Positions 37,971 to 46,380 of a stretch of 53,975 nucleotides of DNA are shown here, one piece after another. The stretch is from positions 1-53,975 of the forward strand of contig CACXEH010000076.1 of the NCBI GenBank assembly GCA_902766625.1. Direction: 5' to 3'. How positions within the stretch are numbered: position 1 is the stretch's first letter; every line of letters starts with the position of its first letter. Under the pieces are notes generated by a model that made no database searches, was not told the DNA's origin, and saw nothing but the letters and a program-made list of their open reading frames with translations. A program made the position numbers and the translations under genes. This DNA is from an uncultured Bacteroidales bacterium (GTDB lineage Bacteria > Bacteroidota > Bacteroidia > Bacteroidales > Bacteroidaceae).

Positions 37971-38068
37971 TTCCGTAGGCTGGAATGTAAATTCTATAGG
38001 ATGGAACGCAGGTTCCACCCGGTGGAATGTATGTTCCAGCCCGTGGAATTAAAAACATGTCGGGCTAA
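37971..38068 (+). repeat. Dispersed 21-bp-period dyad array, copy 3 (best preserved)
   Basis: Units start at 37971, 37992, 38013 and 38034, spanning 79 bp, with dyads such as TTCCACCCGGTGGAA and TTCCAGCCCGTGGAA. The flank TAAAAACATGTCGGGCT follows on the plus strand. TTTGCATCACTG lies 40 bp before the first unit (37919-37930), as in copy 4. An 8-bp hairpin CGGTGTTC / GAACACCG (38108-38131) lies about 60 bp after it. The rest of spacer 37751-38268 holds a terminator-like hairpin and no recognisable gene; the heptad frame through the array is open on the plus strand. Confidence 0.88.
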
Positions 38069-38154
38069 AGAGATGTTTCGTTCCCGTAAATCAGGGATAA
38101 TGTGCGTCGGTGTTCATTGACAGGAACACCGCGGTATATCTCACAAAACAAAGA

Positions 38155-38186
38155 CACTTTTCAACTGCTTATAGGGTTGAAAAGTG
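38155..38186 (-). terminator. Terminator-like hairpin after the outer-membrane protein gene
   Basis: A perfect 11-bp stem CACTTTTCAAC / GTTGAAAAGTG with a 10-nt loop. On the minus strand a T-rich stretch (TCTTTGTTTT) follows. It lies 83 bp past the stop of the barrel gene. The U-tract is imperfect, so this is a moderate call. Confidence 0.55.
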
Positions 38187-38268
38187 CCAATGATAAGTCT
38201 GATATTTCAGGGTAAAAACTTGTATCAGTTAGTGAAGGCCACCCGATGACAGTTTTTATTTTCCTGTA

Positions 38269-38865
38269 TTAAAACATGTAAGCAATCTGTACCTGCCAGG
38301 TGTTTGCTTTCATGCTTCCGTCGCCGTTGAGTTGTTTGGCATATTTGCCCAAAGCAAAGTTATAGCCTACACCTGCTTCCAGATGGCTGAACAAAACCAC
38401 ACCTGCACCGACATTCCATGAGATGCTGGATTTCTTCAGTTTGAATGTTTCCTGCGCTGCTGTGGTGTTTGTCGGGTCTTTGATGTTCCAAGTATCGCTG
38501 CCGACCTGGAAACCAAACTGCGGACCTGTCATGACATAGACTTTAGCCAGATTGATGCCAATCTGATAACGGATGTTCAGAGGAATCTCAATGCTTTGAT
38601 ATTGTTTGGTACTGCCGTTAGAGTTCAAATCTCTTTGGGAGTACTCAGCCGCAACATCCACGCCAATGCCGACAAGGGGGAGAGTAAATTGCGCCTTTGG
38701 ACCGATATACCAGCCTGTGCGGCTTTTTGCTGTGCCGGAAATGTCCTTATAGGAAACTTTGCTGACATTTAAGCCTCCGACAACGCCAAACTTAACTTGT
38801 GCGTTTGCTGTTCCGTAAAACAGAGACATGCATACGACTACTGATAGAAACAATAATTTTTTCAT
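38269..38865 (-). CDS. Small outer-membrane beta-barrel protein (PorT/OMP_b-brl family)
   Basis: This 198-residue protein has a signal peptide (MKKLLFLSVVVCMSLFYGTANA) followed by alternating amphipathic strands (VKFGVVGGLNVSKVSY, TGWYIGPKAQFTLP) and a C-terminal aromatic strand ending WQVQIAYMF, typical of a BAM-inserted eight-stranded barrel. The sequence matches the generic Bacteroidota outer-membrane beta-barrel domain. Its specific role is unknown. It has its own TAAGTTTG box and is divergent from aminopeptidase P. Confidence 0.83.
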   Translation of the reverse strand: MKKLLFLSVVVCMSLFYGTANAQVKFGVVGGLNVSKVSYKDISGTAKSRTGWYIGPKAQFTLPLVGIGVDVAAEYSQRDLNSNGSTKQYQSIEIPLNIRYQIGINLAKVYVMTGPQFGFQVGSDTWNIKDPTNTTAAQETFKLKKSSISWNVGAGVVLFSHLEAGVGYNFALGKYAKQLNGDGSMKANTWQVQIAYMF

Positions 38866-38895
38866 AAGTTAGAAAATATAAATAGTTCTTTGATG

Positions 38896-38903
38896 CAAAC
38901 TTA
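38896..38903 (-). promoter_or_regulatory. -7 box TAAGTTTG for the barrel gene
   Basis: The minus strand reads TAAGTTTG, an exact TAnnTTTG match 31 bp before the start. Confidence 0.6.
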
Positions 38904-38957
38904 CGGAAAATTTTATAAATACGGGAAACGAAACAGAAATACGCATCAGAAAAAATG

Positions 38958-38965
38958 TAAATTTG
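38958..38965 (+). promoter_or_regulatory. -7 box TAAATTTG for the pepP-priA unit
   Basis: An exact TAnnTTTG match 21 bp before the ATG. It overlaps the alternative TTG start of the longer frame, which argues for the ATG at 38987. Confidence 0.6.
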
Positions 38966-38986
38966 CATAAGCAAGTTAAGAATACA

Positions 38987-40771
38987 ATGGAAAAAGCTTC
39001 AGTCATCCGTTACCGTGTGGAGATGTTGCGCGTATTTATGCGCCAACATGGCTTACATGCCTTTATTGTGCCCACAAGCGATGCTCATGCGAGTGAATAT
39101 ACGATACCTTATGACGAGTGCCGCAAATGGATTTCCGGTTTTTCAGGTTCGGCAGGCACAGCTGTAATCACGTTGAACGAGGCTGCACTGTGGACGGATT
39201 CACGTTATTTCATAGCGGCGGAAGAAGAATTGAAAGATACCGGCTATGAACTTATGAAAGAAGGACTTGAAGAGACTCCTGACATCGCAGAGTGGCTGAC
39301 AGTGCATCTGGAAACAGATTCTTGTGTGGGATTGAATGGCATGGTTAATTCGGTGCGCAGTGTGGAAGGACTGCAGATGCAGTTGGCAGAAAGCGGCATC
39401 CGTGTAGATACAGGGAATGATCCGTTTGAGGAAATATGGTCAAACCGTCCGTTGCGGCCGACAAACGAAATACATGTACATCCGTTGTGCTTCGCCGGAG
39501 AACCGGTGCATGACAAAATCAAACGCTTGTGGGAGGCATTGCTGTCAATGAATTGTGATGCGATGCTTGTTACGGCTTTGGATGAAATAGCGTGGCTGCT
39601 GAATCTGAGAGGATCAGATATACACTGCACTCCTTTGTTTCTTGCTTTTTGTCTTGTCTCAAAAAGAGAAGTGACGCTCTACGTTAACCGCGGGAAGGTG
39701 ACAGCGGAAGTGGCGGGATATTTAGAAAAGGAAAATGTCCTGTTGAAAAATTACATGGATGTTGTGGCGGATATCAGCCAATACTCAGCCGGTCGCCTTT
39801 TACTGCCGGCAGAAATAAACAAAGCCTTATACGATGTTGCGGCTGATTCGGATATCGTTATCGCCGACTCGCCGATTGCAAGTATGAAAGCCGTGAAAAA
39901 CAGTACAGAGATAGCAGGTTTCCGTCATGCCATGGAACGTGACGGTGTTGCGTTGGTAAAATTTCTGCGCTGGCTGAAACCTGCGGTCCTGAACGGCAAG
40001 GAAACAGAAATAAGCATCAGCAAAAAATTAGAACAGCTGCGGGCCGCGCAAGAGTATTACCAAGACAACAGCTTTGACACTATTGCTGCCTACGCCGGAC
40101 ATGGGGCCATCGTACATTACGAAGCAACTGCAGAGACTGACGTGCCATTAAAATCCGAAGGATTTTTGCTGCTGGACTCTGGAGCGCAGTATTCAGACGG
40201 GACGACAGATATTACCAGAACCATTGCACTGGGAGAGCCGACGCAAGAGGAAAAATTGATATATACGCTTGTATTAAAAGGACATATCGCCTTGAGCCGT
40301 TGTCGCTTTCCGTCGGGAGCATGCGGAACACAACTGGACCTGGCGGCGCGTTATGCCATGTGGCAGGAGGGCTACAATTTTGGCCACGGTACAGGACACG
40401 GCGTAGGCTCATACCTATGCGTACACGAAGGGCCGCACCAAATCCGGATGAATTATAAACCTGCCCCAATCTCTGCCGGTATGGTGGTAACTGACGAGCC
40501 AGGCATATATGTAAAAGGAAAATTCGGCATCAGGATAGAGAACACACTGCTCTGTGTGCCATATAAAGAAACAGAGTTTGGAAAGTTTGTCCAGTTTGAG
40601 CCGTTGACTTTGTGCCCTATAGATACCTCTCCTATAGAGACGAGTCTTCTGACACCGGTTGAAAAGGCGTGGTTAAACAACTATCATCAACATGTCAGGT
40701 CACGGTTGCTGCCTTTGCTCTCAGAAAAGGATGATGCAGAATGGCTTATTGACGCAACTAAAGAAATATAA
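38987..40771 (+). CDS. pepP: Xaa-Pro aminopeptidase (M24B)
   Basis: From this ATG the protein has 594 residues, the long M24B form with two N-terminal creatinase-like domains before the pita-bread catalytic domain (about 310-530). It removes N-terminal residues preceding proline. The metal ligands are visible: two Asp in LLDSGAQYSDGTTDITRT, His in GHGTGHGVG, and Glu in TDEPGIY and IRIENTLL. There is no signal peptide, so it is cytosolic. priA begins 6 bp downstream. Confidence 0.94.
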   Translation: MEKASVIRYRVEMLRVFMRQHGLHAFIVPTSDAHASEYTIPYDECRKWISGFSGSAGTAVITLNEAALWTDSRYFIAAEEELKDTGYELMKEGLEETPDIAEWLTVHLETDSCVGLNGMVNSVRSVEGLQMQLAESGIRVDTGNDPFEEIWSNRPLRPTNEIHVHPLCFAGEPVHDKIKRLWEALLSMNCDAMLVTALDEIAWLLNLRGSDIHCTPLFLAFCLVSKREVTLYVNRGKVTAEVAGYLEKENVLLKNYMDVVADISQYSAGRLLLPAEINKALYDVAADSDIVIADSPIASMKAVKNSTEIAGFRHAMERDGVALVKFLRWLKPAVLNGKETEISISKKLEQLRAAQEYYQDNSFDTIAAYAGHGAIVHYEATAETDVPLKSEGFLLLDSGAQYSDGTTDITRTIALGEPTQEEKLIYTLVLKGHIALSRCRFPSGACGTQLDLAARYAMWQEGYNFGHGTGHGVGSYLCVHEGPHQIRMNYKPAPISAGMVVTDEPGIYVKGKFGIRIENTLLCVPYKETEFGKFVQFEPLTLCPIDTSPIETSLLTPVEKAWLNNYHQHVRSRLLPLLSEKDDAEWLIDATKEI

Positions 40772-40777
40772 GACGCT

Positions 40778-43252
40778 ATGTTTGTCGATGTAATATTGCC
40801 ATTGCCTCTTGAAGGTCATTTCAGCTACCATGTCCCGCAAGTGATGGAAAACAAAATATGCATGGGCTGTCGGGTTATTGTTCAGTTTGGTACGTCCAAA
40901 CTATACACGGGTATTGTTGTTGGTGTGTATGACACCAAACCGAAAGAAGACTATGCCATCAAAGACATCATTGAGGCTATTGATGACAAAGCGTCTGTGT
41001 TGCCCCAGCAACTTAAAAGCTGGCAGTGGATTAGCCAATATTATATGTGCTCTATTGGTGAGGTATATAAGGCCGCTGTTCCCTCAGGAATGAAAATGGA
41101 AAGTGAGACTCAACTGCAACTCAATGAGGAATTTGACAGTTGGGAGAAATTGACCAAAAAAGAAATGGAGATACTGGATTTAATACAGTATAAAAAGTTT
41201 AAAACCATTTCACAAATACAAAAAGCGACTTCCGACAATCACATCATGGCGACATTGCGTTCGCTGATGAAAAAAAACGCCTTGTTGATTCTGGAAGAGA
41301 TAAAAAGAAAATTCAGCCCGAAGACAGAGACGCATGTCAGATTGGCAAAACCCTATCGTACAGAGGAGAATGTCAACAAGTTGGCACAGGCGTTAGAGAA
41401 ACAGCCCAAGCGTTATCAACTTCTCATGAAATATCTGGAACTCTCAGGTATGGTATCGGCGTTTAACTTGAAAAATGACAAACTGATACAGGAGGTAAGC
41501 CGAACTGAACTGCTAAGGCTGTCTCAGGTTTCGGTAGCCGTATTGTCGGGTATGCGGGCAAAAGGATATATAGAAACCTATGAGTATGAGACAGGACGCA
41601 TCAAAAAGTCACACTTGTCTATCACTGAACAGGTGCCGCTTTCGGCTGCTCAACAAAACGCGTTAGAGAGCATTAAGCAATCATTTCAGACAAAAAAAGT
41701 TTGTTTGTTGCATGGCGTGACCTCAAGTGGTAAGACAGAGGTATACATACGGCTTATTAGGGAGCAATTGAACAAGGGGAAACAAGTGTTATATTTGTTG
41801 CCTGAAATAGCGCTTACGACACAGATAACCCAACGCCTTCAACGCATCTTCGGTGACCAGTTAGGAGTTTATCACTCAAGGTATCCCGATAATGAGAGAG
41901 TGGAAATATGGAACAAACAGTTGTCAGACAAACCTTTTGGGGTAATACTCGGTGCGCGGTCGGCACTGTTTTTACCATATAAGAATCTTGGTATGGTTAT
42001 AGTGGACGAAGAACACGAAACATCCTATAAACAACAGGAGCCTGCTCCACGCTATAATGCCAGAGACACGGCAATAGTCCTTGCGTCATTGTATGGTGCG
42101 CCTGTGTTATTAGGAACTGCAACGCCGAGTATGGAATCGTATAGTAACGCCCAAAAAGGGAAGTACGGGTATGTCACATTAATGCAGCGCTTTGGTGATA
42201 TCAATATGCCGTACATTGAGGTAGCGGATGTCAAAGACCTGATGCGAAGAAAAATGATGACCTTGCCTTTTTCACCGCAGTTAATCGAAGAGATGAAAAA
42301 AGCGTTGGACAATGGTGAACAAGTGATACTGTTTCAAAACAGGAGAGGTTATACACCTGTTTTAGAGTGTCGTAAATGCGGCTGGGTTCCAAAGTGTCAA
42401 TTCTGTGATGTCAATTTGACTTATCATCAGGAATTCAATAAAATGGTATGTCATTACTGTGGTTCTACCTACGATGTGCCGAAGTCGTGCCCTAATTGCG
42501 GTGAGCAGGAGATACGTTCCTATGGGTTCGGTACAGAAAAGATTGAAGAAGAAGTTCACAAACTTTTCCCTCAGGCAAAGACAGCCCGTCTGGACTTAGA
42601 CACCACACAATCGCGCAATGCTTATGAGCGTATATTGGCTGACTTTTCACAACAGAAAACAAATATCCTTGTCGGAACACAAATGGTGTCAAAGGGATTG
42701 GACTTTGATAATGTTCATGTCGTGGGAATTCTTGATGCCGACACTATGCTGACTCGCCCTGACTTCAGGGCATTTGAAAGGTCCTTTCAGATGATGTCTC
42801 AAGTAGCAGGCAGAGCAGGACGGCGCAATAAAGCAGGCCATGTTATTTTGCAAACGAAACATGCGGAATACCCAGTTGTCAAACAGATTGTAGAAAACAA
42901 TTATGAAGAGATGTATAGAAATCAGGACGCAGACAGAATGAATTTTAACTATCCTCCTTACTGCAGGTTGATTTATATTTATCTCAGACACCGTAACGAC
43001 AAGACGGTCGGAGAGGCAGCAAAAGCTTTGGGAATATCTCTGAGGCAATCTTTGGGGAACATTGTCCTTGGTCCGGACAAGCCTGTTGTCAGCAGGATAA
43101 GTTTAATGTATATACGTAGAATAATGGTAAAGGTGCCTCTTTCAGCCAGCACCAACAAGGTGAGGACTTCCCTTGCGGCGATAGTCAAACAGCTTTCGAC
43201 GATTCCCGCTTTCCATTCCGTCAACATATATTATGATGTTGATCCAATTTAA
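40778..43252 (+). CDS. priA: Primosomal replication restart helicase PriA
   Basis: This 824-residue superfamily 2 helicase reloads the replisome at stalled forks. An N-terminal 3' DNA-binding domain (about 1-110) and a winged-helix region are followed by the helicase core with Walker A GVTSSGKTE, the Walker B box VDEEHE and a QVAGRAGR motif. Eight Cys of the two zinc sites are intact (CRKCGW, CQFCD, CHYCGS, CPNCG). It follows pepP by 6 bp and is probably co-transcribed. Confidence 0.97.
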   Translation: MFVDVILPLPLEGHFSYHVPQVMENKICMGCRVIVQFGTSKLYTGIVVGVYDTKPKEDYAIKDIIEAIDDKASVLPQQLKSWQWISQYYMCSIGEVYKAAVPSGMKMESETQLQLNEEFDSWEKLTKKEMEILDLIQYKKFKTISQIQKATSDNHIMATLRSLMKKNALLILEEIKRKFSPKTETHVRLAKPYRTEENVNKLAQALEKQPKRYQLLMKYLELSGMVSAFNLKNDKLIQEVSRTELLRLSQVSVAVLSGMRAKGYIETYEYETGRIKKSHLSITEQVPLSAAQQNALESIKQSFQTKKVCLLHGVTSSGKTEVYIRLIREQLNKGKQVLYLLPEIALTTQITQRLQRIFGDQLGVYHSRYPDNERVEIWNKQLSDKPFGVILGARSALFLPYKNLGMVIVDEEHETSYKQQEPAPRYNARDTAIVLASLYGAPVLLGTATPSMESYSNAQKGKYGYVTLMQRFGDINMPYIEVADVKDLMRRKMMTLPFSPQLIEEMKKALDNGEQVILFQNRRGYTPVLECRKCGWVPKCQFCDVNLTYHQEFNKMVCHYCGSTYDVPKSCPNCGEQEIRSYGFGTEKIEEEVHKLFPQAKTARLDLDTTQSRNAYERILADFSQQKTNILVGTQMVSKGLDFDNVHVVGILDADTMLTRPDFRAFERSFQMMSQVAGRAGRRNKAGHVILQTKHAEYPVVKQIVENNYEEMYRNQDADRMNFNYPPYCRLIYIYLRHRNDKTVGEAAKALGISLRQSLGNIVLGPDKPVVSRISLMYIRRIMVKVPLSASTNKVRTSLAAIVKQLSTIPAFHSVNIYYDVDPI

Positions 43253-43332
43253 CGTATGTGTGCTGTCATGTGCAAAAAGACGAAAAACAAGAATTTAAAC
43301 TTTATAGTGAGTACCATACCAAAATAATGTGC

Positions 43333-43340
43333 TAATTTTG
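43333..43340 (+). promoter_or_regulatory. -7 box TAATTTTG for mdh
   Basis: An exact TAnnTTTG match 35 bp before the mdh ATG, in an AT-rich stretch. Confidence 0.6.
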
Positions 43341-43375
43341 CATATCAAAAAATATAATACAATAAAAATATAGTT

Positions 43376-44362
43376 ATGAAATTTTTAACAGATGACAAAT
43401 TGGTAATCGTTGGTGCCGGCGGTATGATTGGTTCCAACATGGTTCAAACAGCGATGATGCTGGGTCTTACACCTAATATCTGTCTGTATGACATTTATGA
43501 GCCGGGTGTTCACGGTGTAGCAGAAGAGATGTATCATTGCGCATTTCCAGGCGCAAATATTACATGGACTGTCAACCCAGAGGAAGCATTCACAGGTGCG
43601 AAGTATATTATTTCTTCTGGCGGTGCTCCTCGCAAGGAGGGCATGACACGTGAGGACTTGTTGAAGGGTAATTGCAAAATTGCTGCGGAATTTGGTGATA
43701 ACATCAAGAAATATTGCCCGGATGTTGAGCACGTTGTTGTTATATTCAATCCTGCTGACGTTACAGCTTTGACTGCATTGATTCACTCAGGCTTGAAGCC
43801 TTGTCAGCTGACTTCGCTTGCTGCACTTGATTCCACACGTCTTCAGGAAGCTCTTGCACAGGAATTCGGTGTACAGCAAGATAAGGTCACAGGTGCTCAC
43901 ACCTATGGAGGTCACGGTGAGCAGATGGCAGTATTTGCTTCTCAAGTTAAGATTGACGGCAAGCCTTTGGCTGAATTCAATCTTTCTGCAGAGAGATGGG
44001 CTGAAATCAAGCACAACACTATCCAGGGCGGTTCAAATATTATTAAGCTTCGCGGCCGTAGTTCTTTCCAAAGCCCGGCTTATAATGCTGTCAAGATGAT
44101 AGAAGCTGCTATGGGTGGCGAGAAGTTTACTTTGCCTGCAGGATGCTTTGTTAAGACAGACAAGTTCCAGCATGTAATGATGGCCATGCCTACTACCATT
44201 GACTCTACGGGTGTTCATTACACCAGTCCGACAGGTACTGCAGAGGAGATGGCTGCTCTTGAGGCGTCATATGAGCATCTCTGCAAAATGCGCGACGAGT
44301 TGGTTACATTGGAAATCATTCCTCCCGTTGCTGAATGGGGCAAGATGAACCCAAATCTCTAA
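43376..44362 (+). CDS. mdh: Malate dehydrogenase (LDH/MDH family)
   Basis: This 328-residue NAD-dependent enzyme interconverts malate and oxaloacetate, part of the reductive branch to succinate in Bacteroidales. The nucleotide-binding fold opens with IVGAGGMIGSNMV, and the catalytic His lies in GAHTYGGHGEQM. The substrate-specificity loop contains APRKEGMTREDLL, with an Arg where LDH has Gln, which supports malate. It has its own promoter box and a strong terminator. Codon use looks biased, as in highly expressed genes. Confidence 0.93.
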   Translation: MKFLTDDKLVIVGAGGMIGSNMVQTAMMLGLTPNICLYDIYEPGVHGVAEEMYHCAFPGANITWTVNPEEAFTGAKYIISSGGAPRKEGMTREDLLKGNCKIAAEFGDNIKKYCPDVEHVVVIFNPADVTALTALIHSGLKPCQLTSLAALDSTRLQEALAQEFGVQQDKVTGAHTYGGHGEQMAVFASQVKIDGKPLAEFNLSAERWAEIKHNTIQGGSNIIKLRGRSSFQSPAYNAVKMIEAAMGGEKFTLPAGCFVKTDKFQHVMMAMPTTIDSTGVHYTSPTGTAEEMAALEASYEHLCKMRDELVTLEIIPPVAEWGKMNPNL

Positions 44363-44386
44363 TCAGAGATTTATAAAATAGAAAAC

Positions 44387-44430
44387 AGAGAGTCCTGAGA
44401 AACAAAACAATCTCAGGACTCTCTTTGTTT
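44387..44430 (+). terminator. Intrinsic terminator after mdh
   Basis: A perfect 14-bp stem AGAGAGTCCTGAGA / TCTCAGGACTCTCT with a 10-nt loop, followed by TTGTTTTT. It lies 24 bp after the mdh stop, between convergent genes. Confidence 0.92.
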
Positions 44431-44487
44431 TTATAAATTATTACAGAAAAACTGTATAGTGAAAAAGCCTGTTGCGTATACGGCTAC

Positions 44488-45093
44488 TTATTTCTTCTTA
44501 CCATATAAAATAGGATTCGTGTCAGCGTCATTATACATTTTCATCTGTTTGTAGACTTTCATGTACTTTCTGCCGTGTTCAATATCATCTAATAGGGTAT
44601 CAATAGCAGAAGATAAATCTTTTTGCTGTTCCAGAAGAACCTGAAGTTTAGATTTGCAGCGTTCTAAATGTTCAGCCGAAGCGTCCGTGCGCTCAGCTTG
44701 CTCTCTCATGTGATATATTTTCAGTGCCAGAATGGACAGGCGGTCTATTGCCCATGCCGGGCTCTCCGTATTTATCGTGGCATTGCTTTGGATGCTGACA
44801 TTCTTGTATAATGTAAGAAAATAACTGTCGATCCTTTCAACTAAGTCCGTGCGGTCTTGATTGCTTTTATCAATACGCCGCTTGAGGGTTAATGCCTCTG
44901 CCGGATTTATCTCTGGGTCGCGGATGATATCTTCAAAGTGCCATTGCACAGTATCAATCCATGCCTTGAGGTATAAATCACGCTCAATACCGCTTGTATA
45001 GGGATTTTGGATGGGAGTATCTACGTTATCTGTTTTATGATAATCGTTTATTGCAGCCTCGAAGATGGGCTGGCATAGTTCTGTAAATCTCAT
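44488..45093 (-). CDS. DUF4254 family protein
   Basis: From the ATG giving MRFTELCQPIFEAAINDYHK the protein has 201 residues. A longer frame from TTG would begin inside the -7 box. It is a mainly helical soluble protein with conserved-looking stretches (YLKAWIDTVQWHFEDIIRDP, ALTLKRRIDKSNQDRTDLVE) and a Lys-rich end. It matches the uncharacterised DUF4254 family of Bacteroidota, which often lies near LPS glycosyltransferases, though none is here. No function is assigned. It is divergent from pdxB with close promoters. Confidence 0.72.
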   Translation of the reverse strand: MRFTELCQPIFEAAINDYHKTDNVDTPIQNPYTSGIERDLYLKAWIDTVQWHFEDIIRDPEINPAEALTLKRRIDKSNQDRTDLVERIDSYFLTLYKNVSIQSNATINTESPAWAIDRLSILALKIYHMREQAERTDASAEHLERCKSKLQVLLEQQKDLSSAIDTLLDDIEHGRKYMKVYKQMKMYNDADTNPILYGKKK

Positions 45094-45114
45094 ATGAATG
45101 TAATTTCTTAAATA

Positions 45115-45122
45115 CAAAGGTA
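45115..45122 (-). promoter_or_regulatory. -7 box TACCTTTG for the DUF4254 gene
   Basis: The minus strand reads TACCTTTG, an exact TAnnTTTG match 22 bp before the chosen ATG. It faces the pdxB promoter. Confidence 0.58.
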
Positions 45123-45162
45123 ACGTTTCTAATTAAGTTGGCAAAGAATATTCAAAAACATT

Positions 45163-45170
45163 TATCTTTG
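45163..45170 (+). promoter_or_regulatory. -7 box TATCTTTG for pdxB
   Basis: An exact TAnnTTTG match that ends only 4 bp before the pdxB ATG, so transcription would start at or within the start codon (leaderless or nearly so). Confidence 0.55.
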
Positions 45171-45174
45171 CAAC

Positions 45175-46194
45175 ATGAAAGTTGTTATTGACGATAAAAT
45201 CCCATATATTAAGGAAGCAGCTGAAAGGTTGTTCACGGAAGTTGTCTTTATTGCCGGCAATGAGATAAACGCATCAGTGGTAAAGGATGCAGACGCCATG
45301 ATAATCCGTACCCGGACGCATTGCGACAAAACCCTCTTGGAAGGCTCTGCGGTGAAGTACATTGCGACGGCAACGATAGGGTATGACCATATAGACACAG
45401 AATACCTCGCGCAAAAGCATATTGGATGGACAAACTGCCCTGGATGTAATGCCTCTTCCGTAGCCCAGTATGTTGAGTCTTGCATGTTGTTGCTGGAAAG
45501 AGAAAAATTGCTTGACAGCGGTGCCGTTGTGGGAATTGTAGGTGTAGGCCATGTCGGAAGACAAGTCGCACAGCGGCTGCAACATTTAGGATACCATATA
45601 TTATATAATGATCCTCCCCGTCAGCATAGGGAACAAAGCAGTGAGTTTTGCGATTTAGGTACGATAGCGGAAATGAGTGATGTCATAACATTCCATACGC
45701 CTTTAACTCAATGCGGCGAATATAAAACATATCATTTAGCAGACTCAGTATTTTTCTCACGACTCAAAAAAAAGCCTGTTATTATTAATGCAGCGCGCGG
45801 CGGTGTTGTGGAGGAGAAGGCACTATATGACGCCTATCAGGAGAGGAAAATAAGATGCTATATTCTTGATACATGGGAGAATGAGCCCAAGATATCTTCT
45901 ACATTGTTGCACGATGCGTTTATTGCCACTCCTCATGTCGCCGGTTATTCGGCTGACGGTAAGAGCAATGCATCGCAGATGGCTTTGACGGCGGTGTGTA
46001 AGTTTTTTGGTCTGAAACCGGATTTTACCATTCTGCCACCGCCCCTGCCCCGGGAGATTGTACCTGCAAATGACGAAGTGGAGCGGAAATTGCAGTTGTA
46101 TAATCCGTTGAATGACAGTGAAGCCTTAAAGTCACATCCGGAAAAGTTTGAATACCTGCGGGGAAATTATCCGCTAAGGAGGGAACACTGGTAA
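45175..46194 (+). CDS. pdxB: Erythronate-4-phosphate dehydrogenase
   Basis: This 339-residue D-isomer-specific 2-hydroxyacid dehydrogenase oxidises 4-phosphoerythronate in the DXP-dependent vitamin B6 pathway. The PdxB-type start KVVIDDKIPYIKEAAERLF and YIATATIGYDHIDTEYL are clear. The NAD-binding motif reads GIVGVGHVGRQVAQRL, and the catalytic His lies in IATPHVAGYSADGK. The C-terminal region beyond 280 is shorter than the E. coli dimerisation domain. Neighbours do not include other pdx genes. Confidence 0.93.
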   Translation: MKVVIDDKIPYIKEAAERLFTEVVFIAGNEINASVVKDADAMIIRTRTHCDKTLLEGSAVKYIATATIGYDHIDTEYLAQKHIGWTNCPGCNASSVAQYVESCMLLLEREKLLDSGAVVGIVGVGHVGRQVAQRLQHLGYHILYNDPPRQHREQSSEFCDLGTIAEMSDVITFHTPLTQCGEYKTYHLADSVFFSRLKKKPVIINAARGGVVEEKALYDAYQERKIRCYILDTWENEPKISSTLLHDAFIATPHVAGYSADGKSNASQMALTAVCKFFGLKPDFTILPPPLPREIVPANDEVERKLQLYNPLNDSEALKSHPEKFEYLRGNYPLRREHW

Positions 46195-46281
46195 GAGCGT
46201 GGATCTTTTTTGTTTTATCCTTAGAAGCAATTACTGCAACGCTCACTTCTGCCTTGGGCGTAGCGGGGATTAGGTATTGTT

Positions 46282-46380
46282 TCAGCCCGAAAGGTGTTTA
46301 GTTCCAACCAATGGAACAGACATTCCGCCAGACGGAACTCAGGTTCCATCCAGTGGAACAAACATTCTTGCCTAAGGGAC
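46282..46380 (-). repeat. Dispersed 21-bp-period dyad array, copy 4
   Basis: Units start at 46302, 46323, 46344 and 46365, again spanning 79 bp. Dyads are TTCCA-ACCAA-TGGAA and TTCCA-TCCAG-TGGAA; the fourth unit is degenerate (TTCTT-GCCTAA-GGGAC). The conserved flank (TAAACACCTTTCGGGCT on the minus strand) sets the orientation as minus. TTTGCATCGCTG lies 39 bp before the first unit in that orientation (46419-46430), matching copy 3. The rest of spacer 46195-46522 holds no recognisable gene. Confidence 0.82.

Noticed and set aside
37920..38120. A 66-codon open frame on the plus strand through repeat copy 3
   Set aside because: Same reason as copy 1; the only similarity to the others is inside the array and its short flank.
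45093..45117. An upstream TTG start for the DUF4254 protein
   Set aside because: The TTG is part of the -7 box TACCTTTG, so it would not be transcribed; the ATG at 45093 is preferred. The same logic moved the starts of pepP and the first FKBP gene.
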